Source: CBDUEV01 sp965366365 (lineage in GTDB: Bacteria; Actinomycetota; Acidimicrobiia; Spongiisociales; JAENVV01). From it: a DNA stretch of 64,000 nt. Within the stretch, counting starts at the first letter, position 1, and each line of letters begins with the position of its first letter. The notes below the pieces were generated by a model, which did not search any database, was not told the origin of the DNA, and saw nothing but the letters and a program-made list of their open reading frames with translations. The DNA is taken from assembly GCA_965366365.1 (NCBI GenBank), contig CBDUEV010000005.1:1-64000 (forward strand), in the 5' to 3' direction. Both the position numbers and the translations under genes were made by a program. This document shows, piece after piece, positions 41,533-51,214 of this stretch.

Positions 41533-41936
41533 CCGCCGCACGCCCCCTCACCACGCAGCCCCGCTCAGCCGGCATGCGCGTCGTTCAGGGCCGCCGATCC
41601 GTGCGACCCCGCGTCGGAGCATGGATCCTCTATACGGTGGTCGCCGCCGTGGCGTTCTTCGGGTTGATCTACAGTCAAACCCGGCTCAACGCCCGCGCCA
41701 TCGAGATCAACGAGCTCCAGCAGGCGATCGAGGTGGAACAGGAACGCTACGAAAGCCTGCAACTCCAGGTGGCTCGCCTCGAGTCTCCCTCCCTCGTCGT
41801 CCCGGCGGCCGAGGAACTGGGAATGGTTTTCCCCACAGATATGGTGGCTCTCACCGCATCCGGCGTCGTCGGAACCCACCAGGGCGCCGGAGAGCGATTG
41901 GCAGAGTTGGAATCAGTCCTGACGGCGGCGCCATGA
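41529..41936 (+). CDS. ftsL: FtsL-like division protein
   Basis: A 135-residue bitopic protein: a basic cytoplasmic start, one membrane span (WILYTVVAAVAFFGLIYSQT) and an outer coiled coil (INELQQAIEVEQERYESLQLQVARLESP). This layout and position fit FtsL, which links FtsQ/DivIB and DivIC to the FtsWI synthase. Sequence conservation is low in the family, so the name rests mostly on position. ATG 41529 overlaps rsmH; the stop overlaps a 36-codon ORF in ATGA. Confidence 0.8.
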   Translation: MTAARPLTTQPRSAGMRVVQGRRSVRPRVGAWILYTVVAAVAFFGLIYSQTRLNARAIEINELQQAIEVEQERYESLQLQVARLESPSLVVPAAEELGMVFPTDMVALTASGVVGTHQGAGERLAELESVLTAAP

Positions 41937-42043
41937 GTGCCCCCGCTCCGGACCCGAAGATGGCCCGACCTGGCGCTGGCGGCCGCAGTCCCATGGGTGG
42001 GCGACCACCCGGCCGTGCCTGCCCGGTCAGGCCGGGCCGCTAG
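41933..42043 (+). CDS. Possible 36-codon ORF between ftsL and ftsI
   Basis: ATG 41933 overlaps the ftsL stop in ATGA. The ORF runs to TAG at 42041, 2 nt before the ftsI ATG. The product is Pro-, Gly- and Arg-rich (APAPDPKMARPGAGG...) and resembles the disordered N-terminus of actinobacterial FtsI. It could couple translation of ftsI to ftsL or be the true start of FtsI with a frame change. Confidence 0.35.
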   Translation: MSAPAPDPKMARPGAGGRSPMGGRPPGRACPVRPGR

Positions 42044-42045
42044 TC

Positions 42046-43806
42046 ATGCGCGGGGCTGGCCCCGCTTCATCCGGCCGCGCCAAGAACGGCCGAACCAAAT
42101 CGAGTCGTGGTAAGTCGCCGCGCCGTAGTCGGTGGCGAGGACCCGACCTTCGAATCGTCGCAGTAGGCCTCGTCATGGTGTTGGCCTGGGTCGGCGTCGG
42201 ACTCCAGCTCTTCCGGATCCAGGTCGTCGAAGCCGAAGAGTACCGGGGCCGGGCACTCGACCAACGACAGCGAGAGGTGTTGCTGGCCGCGGATCGTGGA
42301 GCGATCTTCGACCGAAACGGCCGTCAGCTGGCGGTCACCATCAAGTCCTGGTCGGTGATCGCCAACCCCCGCCAGGTCGAAGACCCGATCGTGACGGCTC
42401 GCCTGGTGGCGGCCGCCCTCGACCTCGATCCCGACGTGCTCACCGAGAAACTCAGTCGCGACGCCGGGTACGTGTTCTTGGCTCGGCAACTCGAAGAGCC
42501 CGAGATCCAGTCGCTCAAGGAGGCCGAGCTGCCGGGAATCTTCTTCGAAGAGGAGCCCAAGCGGGCCTATCCGGCCGGGTCTCTGGCTGCCCAGGTGCTG
42601 GGCTTCGTCAACATCGACGGCGAAGGCATCGAGGGGCTCGAGGCGTTCTACGACGAAGAGCTGGCGGGCGAGCCCGGCTACCTCCTCAACGAGCAAGATC
42701 CGCTCGGTCGGCCGATCCCGCAGGGTGAATACCAGATCCAACCGGCCGAGCCGGGCAGCAACCTGGTGTTGACCCTGGACCTGAGCATCCAATTCATGGC
42801 CGAGCAGGCGTGCGTCAATGCCATCGAGATCACCGCCGCCAAGGCATGTACGATCGTCGTGCTCGACCCCCACACCGGCGAAGTGCTCGCCATGGCCGTC
42901 GTGCCGACCTTCGATCCTTCCGACCGTTCCGGGGTCGATCCCGAGGTCTTCCAGAATCGGGCGGTGCGCTACGTCTACGAGCCGGGATCCACCCAGAAGC
43001 TCGTCACGGTGGCGGCAGCCATCGAAGAAGGCGCCGTCACATGGGAGTCGACGTTCAACGTTCCGTACTCGATCGACGTCGCCGACCAGACGTTCGAGGA
43101 GTACGGAAGTTCGCGCCCCGACCTGACGCTGTCGGTGAAGGACATCGTGACCCGCTCGTCCAACGTCGGTACGATCCTGGTCCAGCAGAGGCTCGGCAAC
43201 CAACCGCTCCGCGACTACCTGAACGCGTTTGGTTACGGTCAGAAGACCGGTGTCGACTACTCGGGTGAGTCCGGTGGTGCCGTCTCGGTCGATCCTTCCT
43301 GTGGCTCCTGTACGGCGTCGGCGGCCATCGGCTACTCCGTGTCGGCGACCCCCCTCCAGATGGCGGCGGTCTACGGAACCATCGCCAACGACGGAATCTG
43401 GGTCAAGCCGCATCTCGTGGCCGACATCGTCGATGGCGAAGGCGTCACCCACCCGGTGGAGCCCGAGACCCGCCAGGTGGTCTCCGCCGAAACGGCCGTC
43501 ACGATGCGATTCCTGCTGCGCAACGTCGTCGACGAAGGAACCGGCACGCGTGCCGCCGTCCCCGGCTACAGCGTGGGAGGTAAGACCGGGACCACCGAGA
43601 AGGCTGCCGAGGGCGGCGGGTACACCTCGGACAACATCGCCAGCTTCATCGGGATGGCCCCGATAGGGGATCCTGAACTGGTGGTGGCAGTGGTGATCGA
43701 CACGCCCATCAACGGGAACACCGGAGGCGCCGCCGCCGCCCCGGCCTTCGCCGAAGTCATGGAAAAGGCATTGCATCATCTCGGGGTTCAGCGTGACGCC
43801 GAGTAG
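42046..43806 (+). CDS. ftsI: Division transpeptidase FtsI (penicillin-binding protein)
   Basis: A 586-residue class B PBP. A basic, disordered start is followed by one membrane span (IVAVGLVMVLAWVGVGLQLF) and the dimerisation domain. The transpeptidase motifs are S-x-x-K in EPGSTQKL, S-x-N in RSSNVGT and K-T-G in GGKTGTT. It cross-links septal peptidoglycan with FtsW. ATG 42046 has no clear ribosome binding site, so coupling to the preceding small ORF is likely. It overlaps murE by 14 nt. Confidence 0.95.
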   Translation: MRGAGPASSGRAKNGRTKSSRGKSPRRSRWRGPDLRIVAVGLVMVLAWVGVGLQLFRIQVVEAEEYRGRALDQRQREVLLAADRGAIFDRNGRQLAVTIKSWSVIANPRQVEDPIVTARLVAAALDLDPDVLTEKLSRDAGYVFLARQLEEPEIQSLKEAELPGIFFEEEPKRAYPAGSLAAQVLGFVNIDGEGIEGLEAFYDEELAGEPGYLLNEQDPLGRPIPQGEYQIQPAEPGSNLVLTLDLSIQFMAEQACVNAIEITAAKACTIVVLDPHTGEVLAMAVVPTFDPSDRSGVDPEVFQNRAVRYVYEPGSTQKLVTVAAAIEEGAVTWESTFNVPYSIDVADQTFEEYGSSRPDLTLSVKDIVTRSSNVGTILVQQRLGNQPLRDYLNAFGYGQKTGVDYSGESGGAVSVDPSCGSCTASAAIGYSVSATPLQMAAVYGTIANDGIWVKPHLVADIVDGEGVTHPVEPETRQVVSAETAVTMRFLLRNVVDEGTGTRAAVPGYSVGGKTGTTEKAAEGGGYTSDNIASFIGMAPIGDPELVVAVVIDTPINGNTGGAAAAPAFAEVMEKALHHLGVQRDAE

Positions 43807-45235
43807 CACGCTCGAAGAGTTGGCCGAGGTGACCTCGGGTACCGTCCGCGGCGACGCCTCCACGGTGGTCACCGACGTCACCCACGACAGCCGGCAGGCA
43901 ACCGACGGATTCCTCTTCGTGGCGGTGCGCGGCATGACCGCAGACGGACATGCCTACGTTGAGCAGGCCGCCGAGGGAGGCGCCAGCGCCGTGTGCGTCG
44001 AAGACTTCCAGCAGGTGTCCATTCCCCAGCTCCGGGTGGCCGACACCAGAGCGGCCCTCTCCGTCCTCGCCTCCACGGTGCACGGTGACCCGTCTTTGCG
44101 GCTCCGCCTGGTGGGCATCACCGGCACGAACGGGAAGACGACCGTTGCCCACATGGTGGAATCCATCACCCGCGCCGCCGGACTCTCGTCGGGAGTGATC
44201 GGCACCATCGGAGCCCGAAGTGGCGATCGGGCCCTCGAGATCGGACGAACGACACCGGAGTCGACCGACCTGCAGAGGATGCTGGCTTTCATGGTCGGCG
44301 ACCAGGTCGACGTCGTGGCCATGGAAGTGTCCTCGCATGCGCTGTCATTGGGCCGGGTCGCCGGTACTCGATTCGAGGTCGGAGCTTTCACCAACCTCTC
44401 CCAGGACCACCTCGACTTCCATTCCGACATGGAGAGCTACTTCGCCGCCAAGGCTGCGATGTTCGGCCAAGCCCGTCACGCCGTGATCAACATCGACTCG
44501 CCGTGGGGCGCACGCCTCGTCGGCATGGTCGACATCCCGGTGACCACCGTCGGGGCGGGGGGAGTCCTCCGGCCGAGCGAGGTCGTCTCCACCCTCTCGG
44601 GCTCCACGTTCCGTCTGACCGGCCAGGAGACGGAGTTGGAGATCACCCTGCCTCTCCCCGGGGGCTTCAACGTATCCAACGCAGCGGTGGCAGCCGGATG
44701 CGCGCTGATCCTGGGCATGCCGGCGGACGCCATCGAACGCGGTCTGGCCGCCGTGACCTCCGTCGCCGGCCGCTTCGAGGTCATTCAACACGCCGGCGAT
44801 TTCGGGGTCGTGGTGGATTACGCCCACACACCGGACGGGATCGAGGCCGTGATTGCCGCCACCCGGGCGATGACCAGCGGACGAGTGATCGCGCTCGTGG
44901 GAGCCGGGGGCAACCGGGATCGCGGCAAGCGGCCGCTCATGGGAGCAGCCGGTGCCCACGCCGATCTCCTCTGGGTGACTTCGGATAACCCCAGATCGGA
45001 GGATCCAGCTGCCATCATCTCTGAGGTGATGCAGGGAGTAGAAGTGGGCACGGACGTGCGAGTCGAGCCGGACCGCGCTGCGGCGATCGCCGGAGCGATC
45101 GGCGAGGCGAGGTCGGGCGACACCGTGCTCATCCTCGGCAAGGGCCACGAGCAGGGCCAGGATCTCGGCAACCGGGTCATCCCGTTCGACGACCGCCAGG
45201 TGGCCCGTTCGGTGCTGGGGGGTGGTGGCTCGTGA
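43793..45235 (+). CDS. murE: UDP-MurNAc-tripeptide synthetase
   Basis: A 480-residue Mur ligase. It has GTNGKTTVAHM for ATP, YAHTPDGIEAV and the DNPR motif (TSDNPRSEDP) that marks meso-diaminopimelate as the amino acid added. It acts in the cytosol on UDP-MurNAc-L-Ala-D-Glu. GTG 43793 lies inside the end of ftsI. The next gene is mraY, with no murF between them. Confidence 0.95.
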   Translation: MTPSSTLEELAEVTSGTVRGDASTVVTDVTHDSRQATDGFLFVAVRGMTADGHAYVEQAAEGGASAVCVEDFQQVSIPQLRVADTRAALSVLASTVHGDPSLRLRLVGITGTNGKTTVAHMVESITRAAGLSSGVIGTIGARSGDRALEIGRTTPESTDLQRMLAFMVGDQVDVVAMEVSSHALSLGRVAGTRFEVGAFTNLSQDHLDFHSDMESYFAAKAAMFGQARHAVINIDSPWGARLVGMVDIPVTTVGAGGVLRPSEVVSTLSGSTFRLTGQETELEITLPLPGGFNVSNAAVAAGCALILGMPADAIERGLAAVTSVAGRFEVIQHAGDFGVVVDYAHTPDGIEAVIAATRAMTSGRVIALVGAGGNRDRGKRPLMGAAGAHADLLWVTSDNPRSEDPAAIISEVMQGVEVGTDVRVEPDRAAAIAGAIGEARSGDTVLILGKGHEQGQDLGNRVIPFDDRQVARSVLGGGGS

Positions 45236-46299
45236 TCAGCATGTTCAGCGCGGCAGCCCTGGCGTTTCTGATCTCGATCGGGACAACGCCCTACGCCATC
45301 AAAGTCCTCCGGAGTCGCAACATCGGCCAGTTCATCCAGCAGGAGGTCGAAGGCCACTCCCACAAACACGGCACGCCGACCATGGGGGGCATCGTCATCG
45401 CCTTTGCCGTCCTGGCTGGTTATCTCGCCTCCCACGTGACGTTCTGGACCCGGAGTTCGGGGTTTGGGCTCGGTTTCATCGACCTCACCCGAGGCGGCCT
45501 GCTCGCCATCTTCGCCTTCGTGGGAATGGGCATCATCGGACTCCTCGATGACTACAAGAAGGTCTCAGAGGAACGGAACCTGGGCCTCAACAAACGCAGC
45601 AAATTCGGAGGTCAGCTGCTGATCGCCGGTGTCTTCGCCTGGGGCCTGGAGGCAAGCGACATGGTCCTCGACATCTCGTTCACCCGGGGCCTCGGCCTCG
45701 ATCTCCCACTGTGGATCTTCATCATCTGGGTCTTGCTGGCCCTCACGGCCACGGCCAATGCGGTGAACATCACCGACGGACTCGACGGGCTCGCCTCCGG
45801 ATCGAGTGCGCTGGTGTTCTCCGCTTACATGATCATCACGTTTTGGATCTTCAGAAACCCCGACTTCTACGGCTCGTTCCTCGCCCAGGAGCTATCCGCC
45901 CTGGACCTCGCCCGGTTTGCGGCGGCCATGGCCGGGGCCAGTCTGGGGTTCCTATGGTGGAACACCGCCCCCGCCCAGATTTTCATGGGTGATGTAGGGA
46001 GCCAGTCGTTGGGAGGGGGCCTCGCCGCCTTGGCGCTGCTGACCAACACGCATCTGCTACTGCCGATCCTCGGCGGTCTGTTCGTCTTCGAAACGGTCAC
46101 CGTGATCATGCAGATCGCCAGCTTCCGGCTCTTCGGCAAGCGGATCTTCCGGATTGCGCCGATCCACCACCACTTCGAGAGGGTCGGTTGGCCCGAAACC
46201 ACCATCATCGTCCGGTTCTGGATCATCAGCGCGATCTGTGTGGCCGCCGGAGTCGGGATCTTCTACGGAGACTTCGTGACCTCGGGGTTGATCGAATGA
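45232..46299 (+). CDS. mraY: Phospho-MurNAc-pentapeptide transferase
   Basis: A 355-residue membrane enzyme with about ten spans. It has TPTMGGIVI, LLDDYKK, the NAVNITDGLDGLASG block and the HHHFE motif (IHHHFERVGWPE), all needed for catalysis. It moves phospho-MurNAc-pentapeptide to undecaprenyl phosphate, making lipid I. GTG 45232 overlaps murE by 4 nt. Confidence 0.95.
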   Translation: MISMFSAAALAFLISIGTTPYAIKVLRSRNIGQFIQQEVEGHSHKHGTPTMGGIVIAFAVLAGYLASHVTFWTRSSGFGLGFIDLTRGGLLAIFAFVGMGIIGLLDDYKKVSEERNLGLNKRSKFGGQLLIAGVFAWGLEASDMVLDISFTRGLGLDLPLWIFIIWVLLALTATANAVNITDGLDGLASGSSALVFSAYMIITFWIFRNPDFYGSFLAQELSALDLARFAAAMAGASLGFLWWNTAPAQIFMGDVGSQSLGGGLAALALLTNTHLLLPILGGLFVFETVTVIMQIASFRLFGKRIFRIAPIHHHFERVGWPETTIIVRFWIISAICVAAGVGIFYGDFVTSGLIE

Positions 46300-47591
46300 G
46301 GCTCCTCATCCTTGGCGCGGCGATTTCGGGAGCTGCCGCAGGCCGGCTCGCCCAGCGGGTCGGTGACCAGCCCACCGTCTACGACAGCGACCCGAACCGT
46401 GGGTCCGAGTTGATCGCGGCGGGAATCCCTTTCGTGGCGGGACAGTGGTCGTTCGAGATACTCGACGGTATCGACGCGGTGGTGACCAGCCCGGGCATCC
46501 CGGAACGGAGCCGGCCGATCATCGATGCGCTGGAGGCCCGCCTACCCGTGTGGAGTGAGCTCGAGTATGCCTGGCGGCATCTGGACGCTCCCGTGGTGGC
46601 CGTGACGGGTACCAACGGCAAGACCACCGTCACGTCGCTGATCGCCGAGATGGCAGAACGCGATGGGAGGAGGACCGTGGCGGCAGGCAACATCGGCGTC
46701 GCCCTGTCCGACGTGGCGGACCAGGCATGGGACGTGGTGGTGGCCGAAGTGTCGAGTTTTCAGCTGCGTTTTGCGGAGACGTTCCATCCGGTCGTGGCGG
46801 TGGTGCTCAACGTGGCCCACGACCACTTGGATTGGCACGGTTCCTATCAAGCTTACGCCGATGCCAAGGCCCGCATCTTCGAACACCAGACCACGGACGA
46901 CACGCTCGTCTACGACTTCGACGACGAAGGAGCAGCTCTCCTGGCCGGTCGGGCGGCCTCGTCGTTGGTGGCGGTGAGCGGGAGAGCGGCCCCGACCGGA
47001 GGTTTCGGGGTTGTTGGTGAAGATCTCAATGCCGGGTCGGCTGTCGTCCCCCTACGTGACATCAAGGTCGGCGATCCTGCCTATCTCATGGATCTGGCGG
47101 CAGCCGGCGCCGCCGCGTCGGCCATCGGGGTCTCCGCGACCGCCATCGCCGAAACGGTCCGGGCCTTCGAGCCGGGCGAGCATCGCCGTCAGGTGGTGGC
47201 CGAAGTCGACGGCGTGCGGTGGATCAACGACTCCAAGGCCACCAATCCCCACGCCGCCCTGGCCGCCATTCGCTCGTACCCCTCGGTCGTCCTCATCGCG
47301 GGCGGAAGGAACAAGGACCTCGACATCACACCGCTCGCCACCGCGCCGCACGTTCGACACCTGCTGGCCATCGGCGAGGGCGCCGACGATTTGCTGGCGG
47401 CCGCCGACCGACCCGCCGAGCGAGCTGCCGACCTGCCCGCCGCCGTGCGACGCGCCGGCGAACTCGCCCAACCGGGCGACGTGGTTCTGCTCTCACCTGG
47501 CTGCGCCAGTTTCGACATGTTCGACGACTACAAGGCGCGTGGTGAGGCGTTCCAGGAGGCCGTTCTGACCTGGGCGGGGGAGAGATCGTGA
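46296..47591 (+). CDS. murD: UDP-MurNAc-L-alanine:D-glutamate ligase
   Basis: A 431-residue Mur ligase with a Rossmann-like start (LLILGAAISGAAAG), the ATP loop GTNGKTTVTS, NVAHDHLDWHG and the C-terminal NDSKATNPHA and LLSPGCASFDMF blocks. It adds D-glutamate to UDP-MurNAc-L-Ala. ATG 46296 overlaps mraY by 4 nt; the stop overlaps ftsW. Confidence 0.95.
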   Translation: MRLLILGAAISGAAAGRLAQRVGDQPTVYDSDPNRGSELIAAGIPFVAGQWSFEILDGIDAVVTSPGIPERSRPIIDALEARLPVWSELEYAWRHLDAPVVAVTGTNGKTTVTSLIAEMAERDGRRTVAAGNIGVALSDVADQAWDVVVAEVSSFQLRFAETFHPVVAVVLNVAHDHLDWHGSYQAYADAKARIFEHQTTDDTLVYDFDDEGAALLAGRAASSLVAVSGRAAPTGGFGVVGEDLNAGSAVVPLRDIKVGDPAYLMDLAAAGAAASAIGVSATAIAETVRAFEPGEHRRQVVAEVDGVRWINDSKATNPHAALAAIRSYPSVVLIAGGRNKDLDITPLATAPHVRHLLAIGEGADDLLAAADRPAERAADLPAAVRRAGELAQPGDVVLLSPGCASFDMFDDYKARGEAFQEAVLTWAGERS

Positions 47592-48760
47592 CAGCCGGAG
47601 TGACATCCATTTCGAAAGCGCGGGCACGTGCCCGCACGAAAGCCGAGACCCGTGTCGCCAACCACCGCACTGCCACGCTGCTGGTGGCGGTCGTGGCCAT
47701 CCTGGCCGTCATCGGACTCGGCGCCACTCTCTCTGCATCGTGGGTCGTCGACTTCGACAACGGCAACGCCTACTCCTCGTTCCTGAAGCAGGCCGGATGG
47801 CTCGGGGTGGGAAGCATCGCCATGCTGGTCGCCGCCCGCATCCCCTACCAGTGGTATCAACGGTTGGCGGTGCCGATCTTCGTCGTATCGATCGTGGGGC
47901 TGGTTGCCGTCCTGGCCTACGGTCACGAGGTATCGGGAGCCCAGCGGTGGCTGGTCCTCGGTCCTGTCCGACTCCAGCCATCGGAGCTCGCCAAGTTCGG
48001 AACCGTCGTGTTCCTGGCGGCCGTGCTCACGAAGAAGGAAAAGCTCCTCGGCGACTTCGGCCACTACGCCGTCCCCGTGGGCCTCTCTCTCGGCATCGTT
48101 ACTCTGCTCACCATTAAACAGCCTGACTTCGGGACGACCCTGGTGATCGCGGCCGGGGCGATGGTGGTCATCATGGCCTCGGCGACACCCATTCGCTATG
48201 TCCTGGCCACGCTCGGCATGGGGGCCATCGCCGCCGGGGCGTTGGCCGTGTCCCAGTCCTACCGACTCGCCCGCATCACCTCCTTCTTCGCAGAGAACCC
48301 GGACATTCTCGGAGACGGATACCAACTCGATCAAAGCCTCAAGGCGCTGGGGACGGGCGGTATGGTCGGCATCGGTCTCGGTGAGAGCCGAGCCCGGTGG
48401 TTGTTCCTTCCCAACGCGCATACCGACTTCATCTTCTCCATCATCGGGGAAGAGCTGGGGTTCATCGGCGCCGTCTTCATCTTGTTCCTGTTCGCGGGAT
48501 TGTCGCTCCTCGGCATGGTCGTCTCGCTCCGCGCCCCCGATAGATTCGGTCGGCTCCTGGCGGCCGGGATCACCGCCTGGATAGTGGCGCAAGCCATCGT
48601 CAACATCGGCGGCGTGGTGGGCGTCCTGCCCATCAGTGGCATCGCCCTTCCGTTCGTCTCATACGGAGGGAGCGCCTTGCTGATGGCCATGGGAAGCATC
48701 GGCGTACTCATCAACGTCGCCCGTCAGGGTCGCGTCGGCGGGATGCACCCCCGCCGATGA
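47588..48760 (+). CDS. ftsW: Division glycosyltransferase FtsW
   Basis: A 390-residue SEDS protein with ten membrane spans. Family blocks include GAQRWLVLGPVRLQPSELAKF, the conserved loop AHTDFIFSIIGEELGFIG and GIALPFVSYGGSALL. It polymerises lipid II at the septum with FtsI. The basic N-terminus (KARARARTKAETR) is cytoplasmic. GTG 47588 overlaps murD by 4 nt. Confidence 0.95.
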   Translation: MTAGVTSISKARARARTKAETRVANHRTATLLVAVVAILAVIGLGATLSASWVVDFDNGNAYSSFLKQAGWLGVGSIAMLVAARIPYQWYQRLAVPIFVVSIVGLVAVLAYGHEVSGAQRWLVLGPVRLQPSELAKFGTVVFLAAVLTKKEKLLGDFGHYAVPVGLSLGIVTLLTIKQPDFGTTLVIAAGAMVVIMASATPIRYVLATLGMGAIAAGALAVSQSYRLARITSFFAENPDILGDGYQLDQSLKALGTGGMVGIGLGESRARWLFLPNAHTDFIFSIIGEELGFIGAVFILFLFAGLSLLGMVVSLRAPDRFGRLLAAGITAWIVAQAIVNIGGVVGVLPISGIALPFVSYGGSALLMAMGSIGVLINVARQGRVGGMHPRR

Positions 48761-49851
48761 GCTATGCCATCGCCGCGGCCGGGACGGGCGGTCATGTGTT
48801 TCCCGCGCTCGCCGTCGCCGAAGCTCTGGTCGAACGGGGAGTCGATCGATCCGCCATCGTCTTCTTCGGGGGGAAACGATTCGAAGCGACCGCCATACCG
48901 GAGGCCGGCTTTGAGCTCGTCACCCTCGATCTGGCCGGACTGAAACGATCGTTGACTCCGGCGAATCTCCGTCTCCCTCTGGTCGTGCGAAACGCGGCTC
49001 GAAGGGTTGCCAGAGAGTTGGACGAGCGTCGGACCTCGGTGCTGCTGGCAACCGGCGGATATGTGACAGTCCCGGCCGGGTGGGGTGCGCGGAAGGCCGA
49101 CATTCCGTTCTTCGTGCAGGAGCAAAACGCCGTTCCGGGCCTCGCCAACCGGGTCATGAGCCGCTGGGCGGTGACGGCATTCTCGTCGTTCCCCGACACG
49201 CCCGGCCTGGTGCGGCCCGAGTACGTCGGCAATCCCGTTCGCGCCGACCTCGCCCGTTTCGATCGAGCCGAGTCCCTGCCGGCGGCGCGAGAACGCTACG
49301 GCCTCGAGGCCAACCTCCCCACACTGGGAGTCGTCGGTGGCAGTCTCGGGGCGCGGGCCATCAACGAGGCAATCGTGGAGATGGTGAAGCGCTGGCAGGG
49401 TGCCGCATTCCAAATCGTTCACCTCACGGGGCGGGCTCATGCCGAGTCCATCCGCGAGCAGGCGACCGGCTCCAGCGGGAATCCCCGAGGAATCAGGTGG
49501 AGCGTCGTACCATTCGAGTCGGATATGCACCACTTCTTCGCCGCTTCGGATCTCCTCATCGCTCGCGCCGGGGGCATGGTCTCCGAGATCACCGCCACCG
49601 CCACACCCGCCATCCTCATCCCCGGTGAGTTCGGCTCCGCAGGACATCAGCTCGGCTCCGCCGAGGTGCTCACTGCGGCGGGAGCGGCGGTGACCGTGAT
49701 GGAGTCGGACCTCGCCGGGCTGGACGATGCGGTGAGCGAGCTTCTCTTCGACACGGACCGCCTGGACGACATGGCCGAGTCGTCGCGCCTCATCGGACGA
49801 CCGCATGCGGCGCGGACGATCGCCGAACGAATGGTGGCGGCCCATGGCTGA
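48757..49851 (+). CDS. murG: UDP-GlcNAc:lipid I transferase
   Basis: A 364-residue GT-B glycosyltransferase. It begins AAAGTGGHVFPALAVAEAL and has the second domain blocks VVGGSLGARAINEA and the UDP-binding stretch RAGGMVSEITATATPAILIP. It adds GlcNAc to lipid I to form lipid II at the membrane. ATG 48757 overlaps ftsW. Confidence 0.95.
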   Translation: MSYAIAAAGTGGHVFPALAVAEALVERGVDRSAIVFFGGKRFEATAIPEAGFELVTLDLAGLKRSLTPANLRLPLVVRNAARRVARELDERRTSVLLATGGYVTVPAGWGARKADIPFFVQEQNAVPGLANRVMSRWAVTAFSSFPDTPGLVRPEYVGNPVRADLARFDRAESLPAARERYGLEANLPTLGVVGGSLGARAINEAIVEMVKRWQGAAFQIVHLTGRAHAESIREQATGSSGNPRGIRWSVVPFESDMHHFFAASDLLIARAGGMVSEITATATPAILIPGEFGSAGHQLGSAEVLTAAGAAVTVMESDLAGLDDAVSELLFDTDRLDDMAESSRLIGRPHAARTIAERMVAAHG

Positions 49852-51214
49852 TCTGGACGGAGTTCACTCCATTCACATCGTCGGCGCCGGGGGCGCCGGG
49901 ATGAGCGGCTTGGCGAAGCTCCTGGCGCAGATGGGGTACCGGGTGACCGGTAGCGACATGAAAGGTGGCTCGGCACTCCACGCCCTCGAAGACCTGGGAT
50001 TGGAGGTCTGGGCGGGTAGCCAACCCGAGCGCATCGCAGAGATCGACCTGGTGGTGGCCTCGTCGGCGGTGCCCGACCGAGACATCGAATTGGGCCATGC
50101 CCGGTCGCTGGGGATTCCGATCTGGCGGCGTCCGGAGCTGCTGGCGGCCATCACCTCGGGCACGCCCGCCATCGGGGCAACGGGTACCCACGGGAAGACC
50201 ACCAGCACCGCCATGCTCATCGCCGCCCTGCGAGCGAGCGGTCACGATCCGAGTTTCGTGGTGGGAGGGCAGCTCACCGACCTGGGCACCAACGCCCACC
50301 TCGGTGACCGGGACCTCTTCGTGCTGGAAGCCGACGAAGCGTTTGGGACCTTCCTCTCCCTCCGGATGAGCGGCCTCATGGTGACCAACGTCGAAGAAGA
50401 TCACATGGAGTTCTATCAGACCCGCTACCGACTCGACGACGCCTTCGCCGAGGTGATGAGGGCGGTGTCGGGGCCGGTGCTGGCCTGCGCCGACGACCCC
50501 GGCGCCCGACGCCTGGCGGAGCGCACCGGGGTGCGGTCCTATGGCCTGGCCGACGACGCCGATTGGCGAATCAAGGACCTGAAAGAGGTCGGGGCCGCCT
50601 CGATGCAATTCACGCTCGAGTCTGAGATGGCATCGCTGCCCGTGACGGTCGGCCAGCCCGGCACGCACATCGCCACCAATGCGGCCGGCGCCCTGGCTCT
50701 CCTCGCCGAGTTGGGTCACGACCCGGCGGAGGCGGCCCTCGGCCTAACGGAATTCCGCGGTGTCCGGCGACGCTACGAACCGCGGGGAACCATCGCCGGC
50801 GTGTCGATGATCGACGACTACGCTCACCATCCCACGGAGGTGGCGGCCACCATCAGAGCTGCTCGACGCAGCACCCAGGGGAGGCTGTGGGCCGTCTTCC
50901 AACCTCACCTGTACTCGCGGACCGAGGCGCTCTACGCCGAATTCGGTCAAGCCTTCTCGGGTGCCGACCAGGTGGTCATCACGGATGTCTTCGGCGCCCG
51001 TGAAGCTCCCCGACCAGGCGTGACGGGTGAACTCGTCGCCGACGCTGCCGCAGCACGGACGGATGCCAAGGTCTCCTACGTTCCCCACCGAGCCGACCTC
51101 GCCGAGTTTCTCGCCGCTCGCGTCGAAGCCGGGGACCTCGTCCTCACGATGGGAGCGGGCGACATCACGTTGATCCCTGCCGAACTGTCACGTCTCCTGG
51201 CCGAGCGACCATGA
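49844..51214 (+). CDS. murC: UDP-MurNAc:L-alanine ligase
   Basis: A 456-residue Mur ligase. The start IHIVGAGGAGMSGLAKLLAQMG binds the UDP part, GTHGKTTSTAM binds ATP, and the C-terminal DDYAHHPTEV block is present. It adds L-alanine to UDP-MurNAc. ATG 49844 overlaps murG by 8 nt. An in-frame start at 49805 is less likely. Confidence 0.95.
   Translation: MADLDGVHSIHIVGAGGAGMSGLAKLLAQMGYRVTGSDMKGGSALHALEDLGLEVWAGSQPERIAEIDLVVASSAVPDRDIELGHARSLGIPIWRRPELLAAITSGTPAIGATGTHGKTTSTAMLIAALRASGHDPSFVVGGQLTDLGTNAHLGDRDLFVLEADEAFGTFLSLRMSGLMVTNVEEDHMEFYQTRYRLDDAFAEVMRAVSGPVLACADDPGARRLAERTGVRSYGLADDADWRIKDLKEVGAASMQFTLESEMASLPVTVGQPGTHIATNAAGALALLAELGHDPAEAALGLTEFRGVRRRYEPRGTIAGVSMIDDYAHHPTEVAATIRAARRSTQGRLWAVFQPHLYSRTEALYAEFGQAFSGADQVVITDVFGAREAPRPGVTGELVADAAAARTDAKVSYVPHRADLAEFLAARVEAGDLVLTMGAGDITLIPAELSRLLAERP

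Noticed and set aside
42067..43935. 622-codon minus-strand reading frame opposite ftsI
   Set aside because: The codon bias and all motifs belong to ftsI. The frame stays open because third positions are G or C.
43793..45235. murE as a murE-murF fusion that would explain the missing murF
   Set aside because: The gene has normal MurE length (480 residues) and a single set of Mur ligase motifs.
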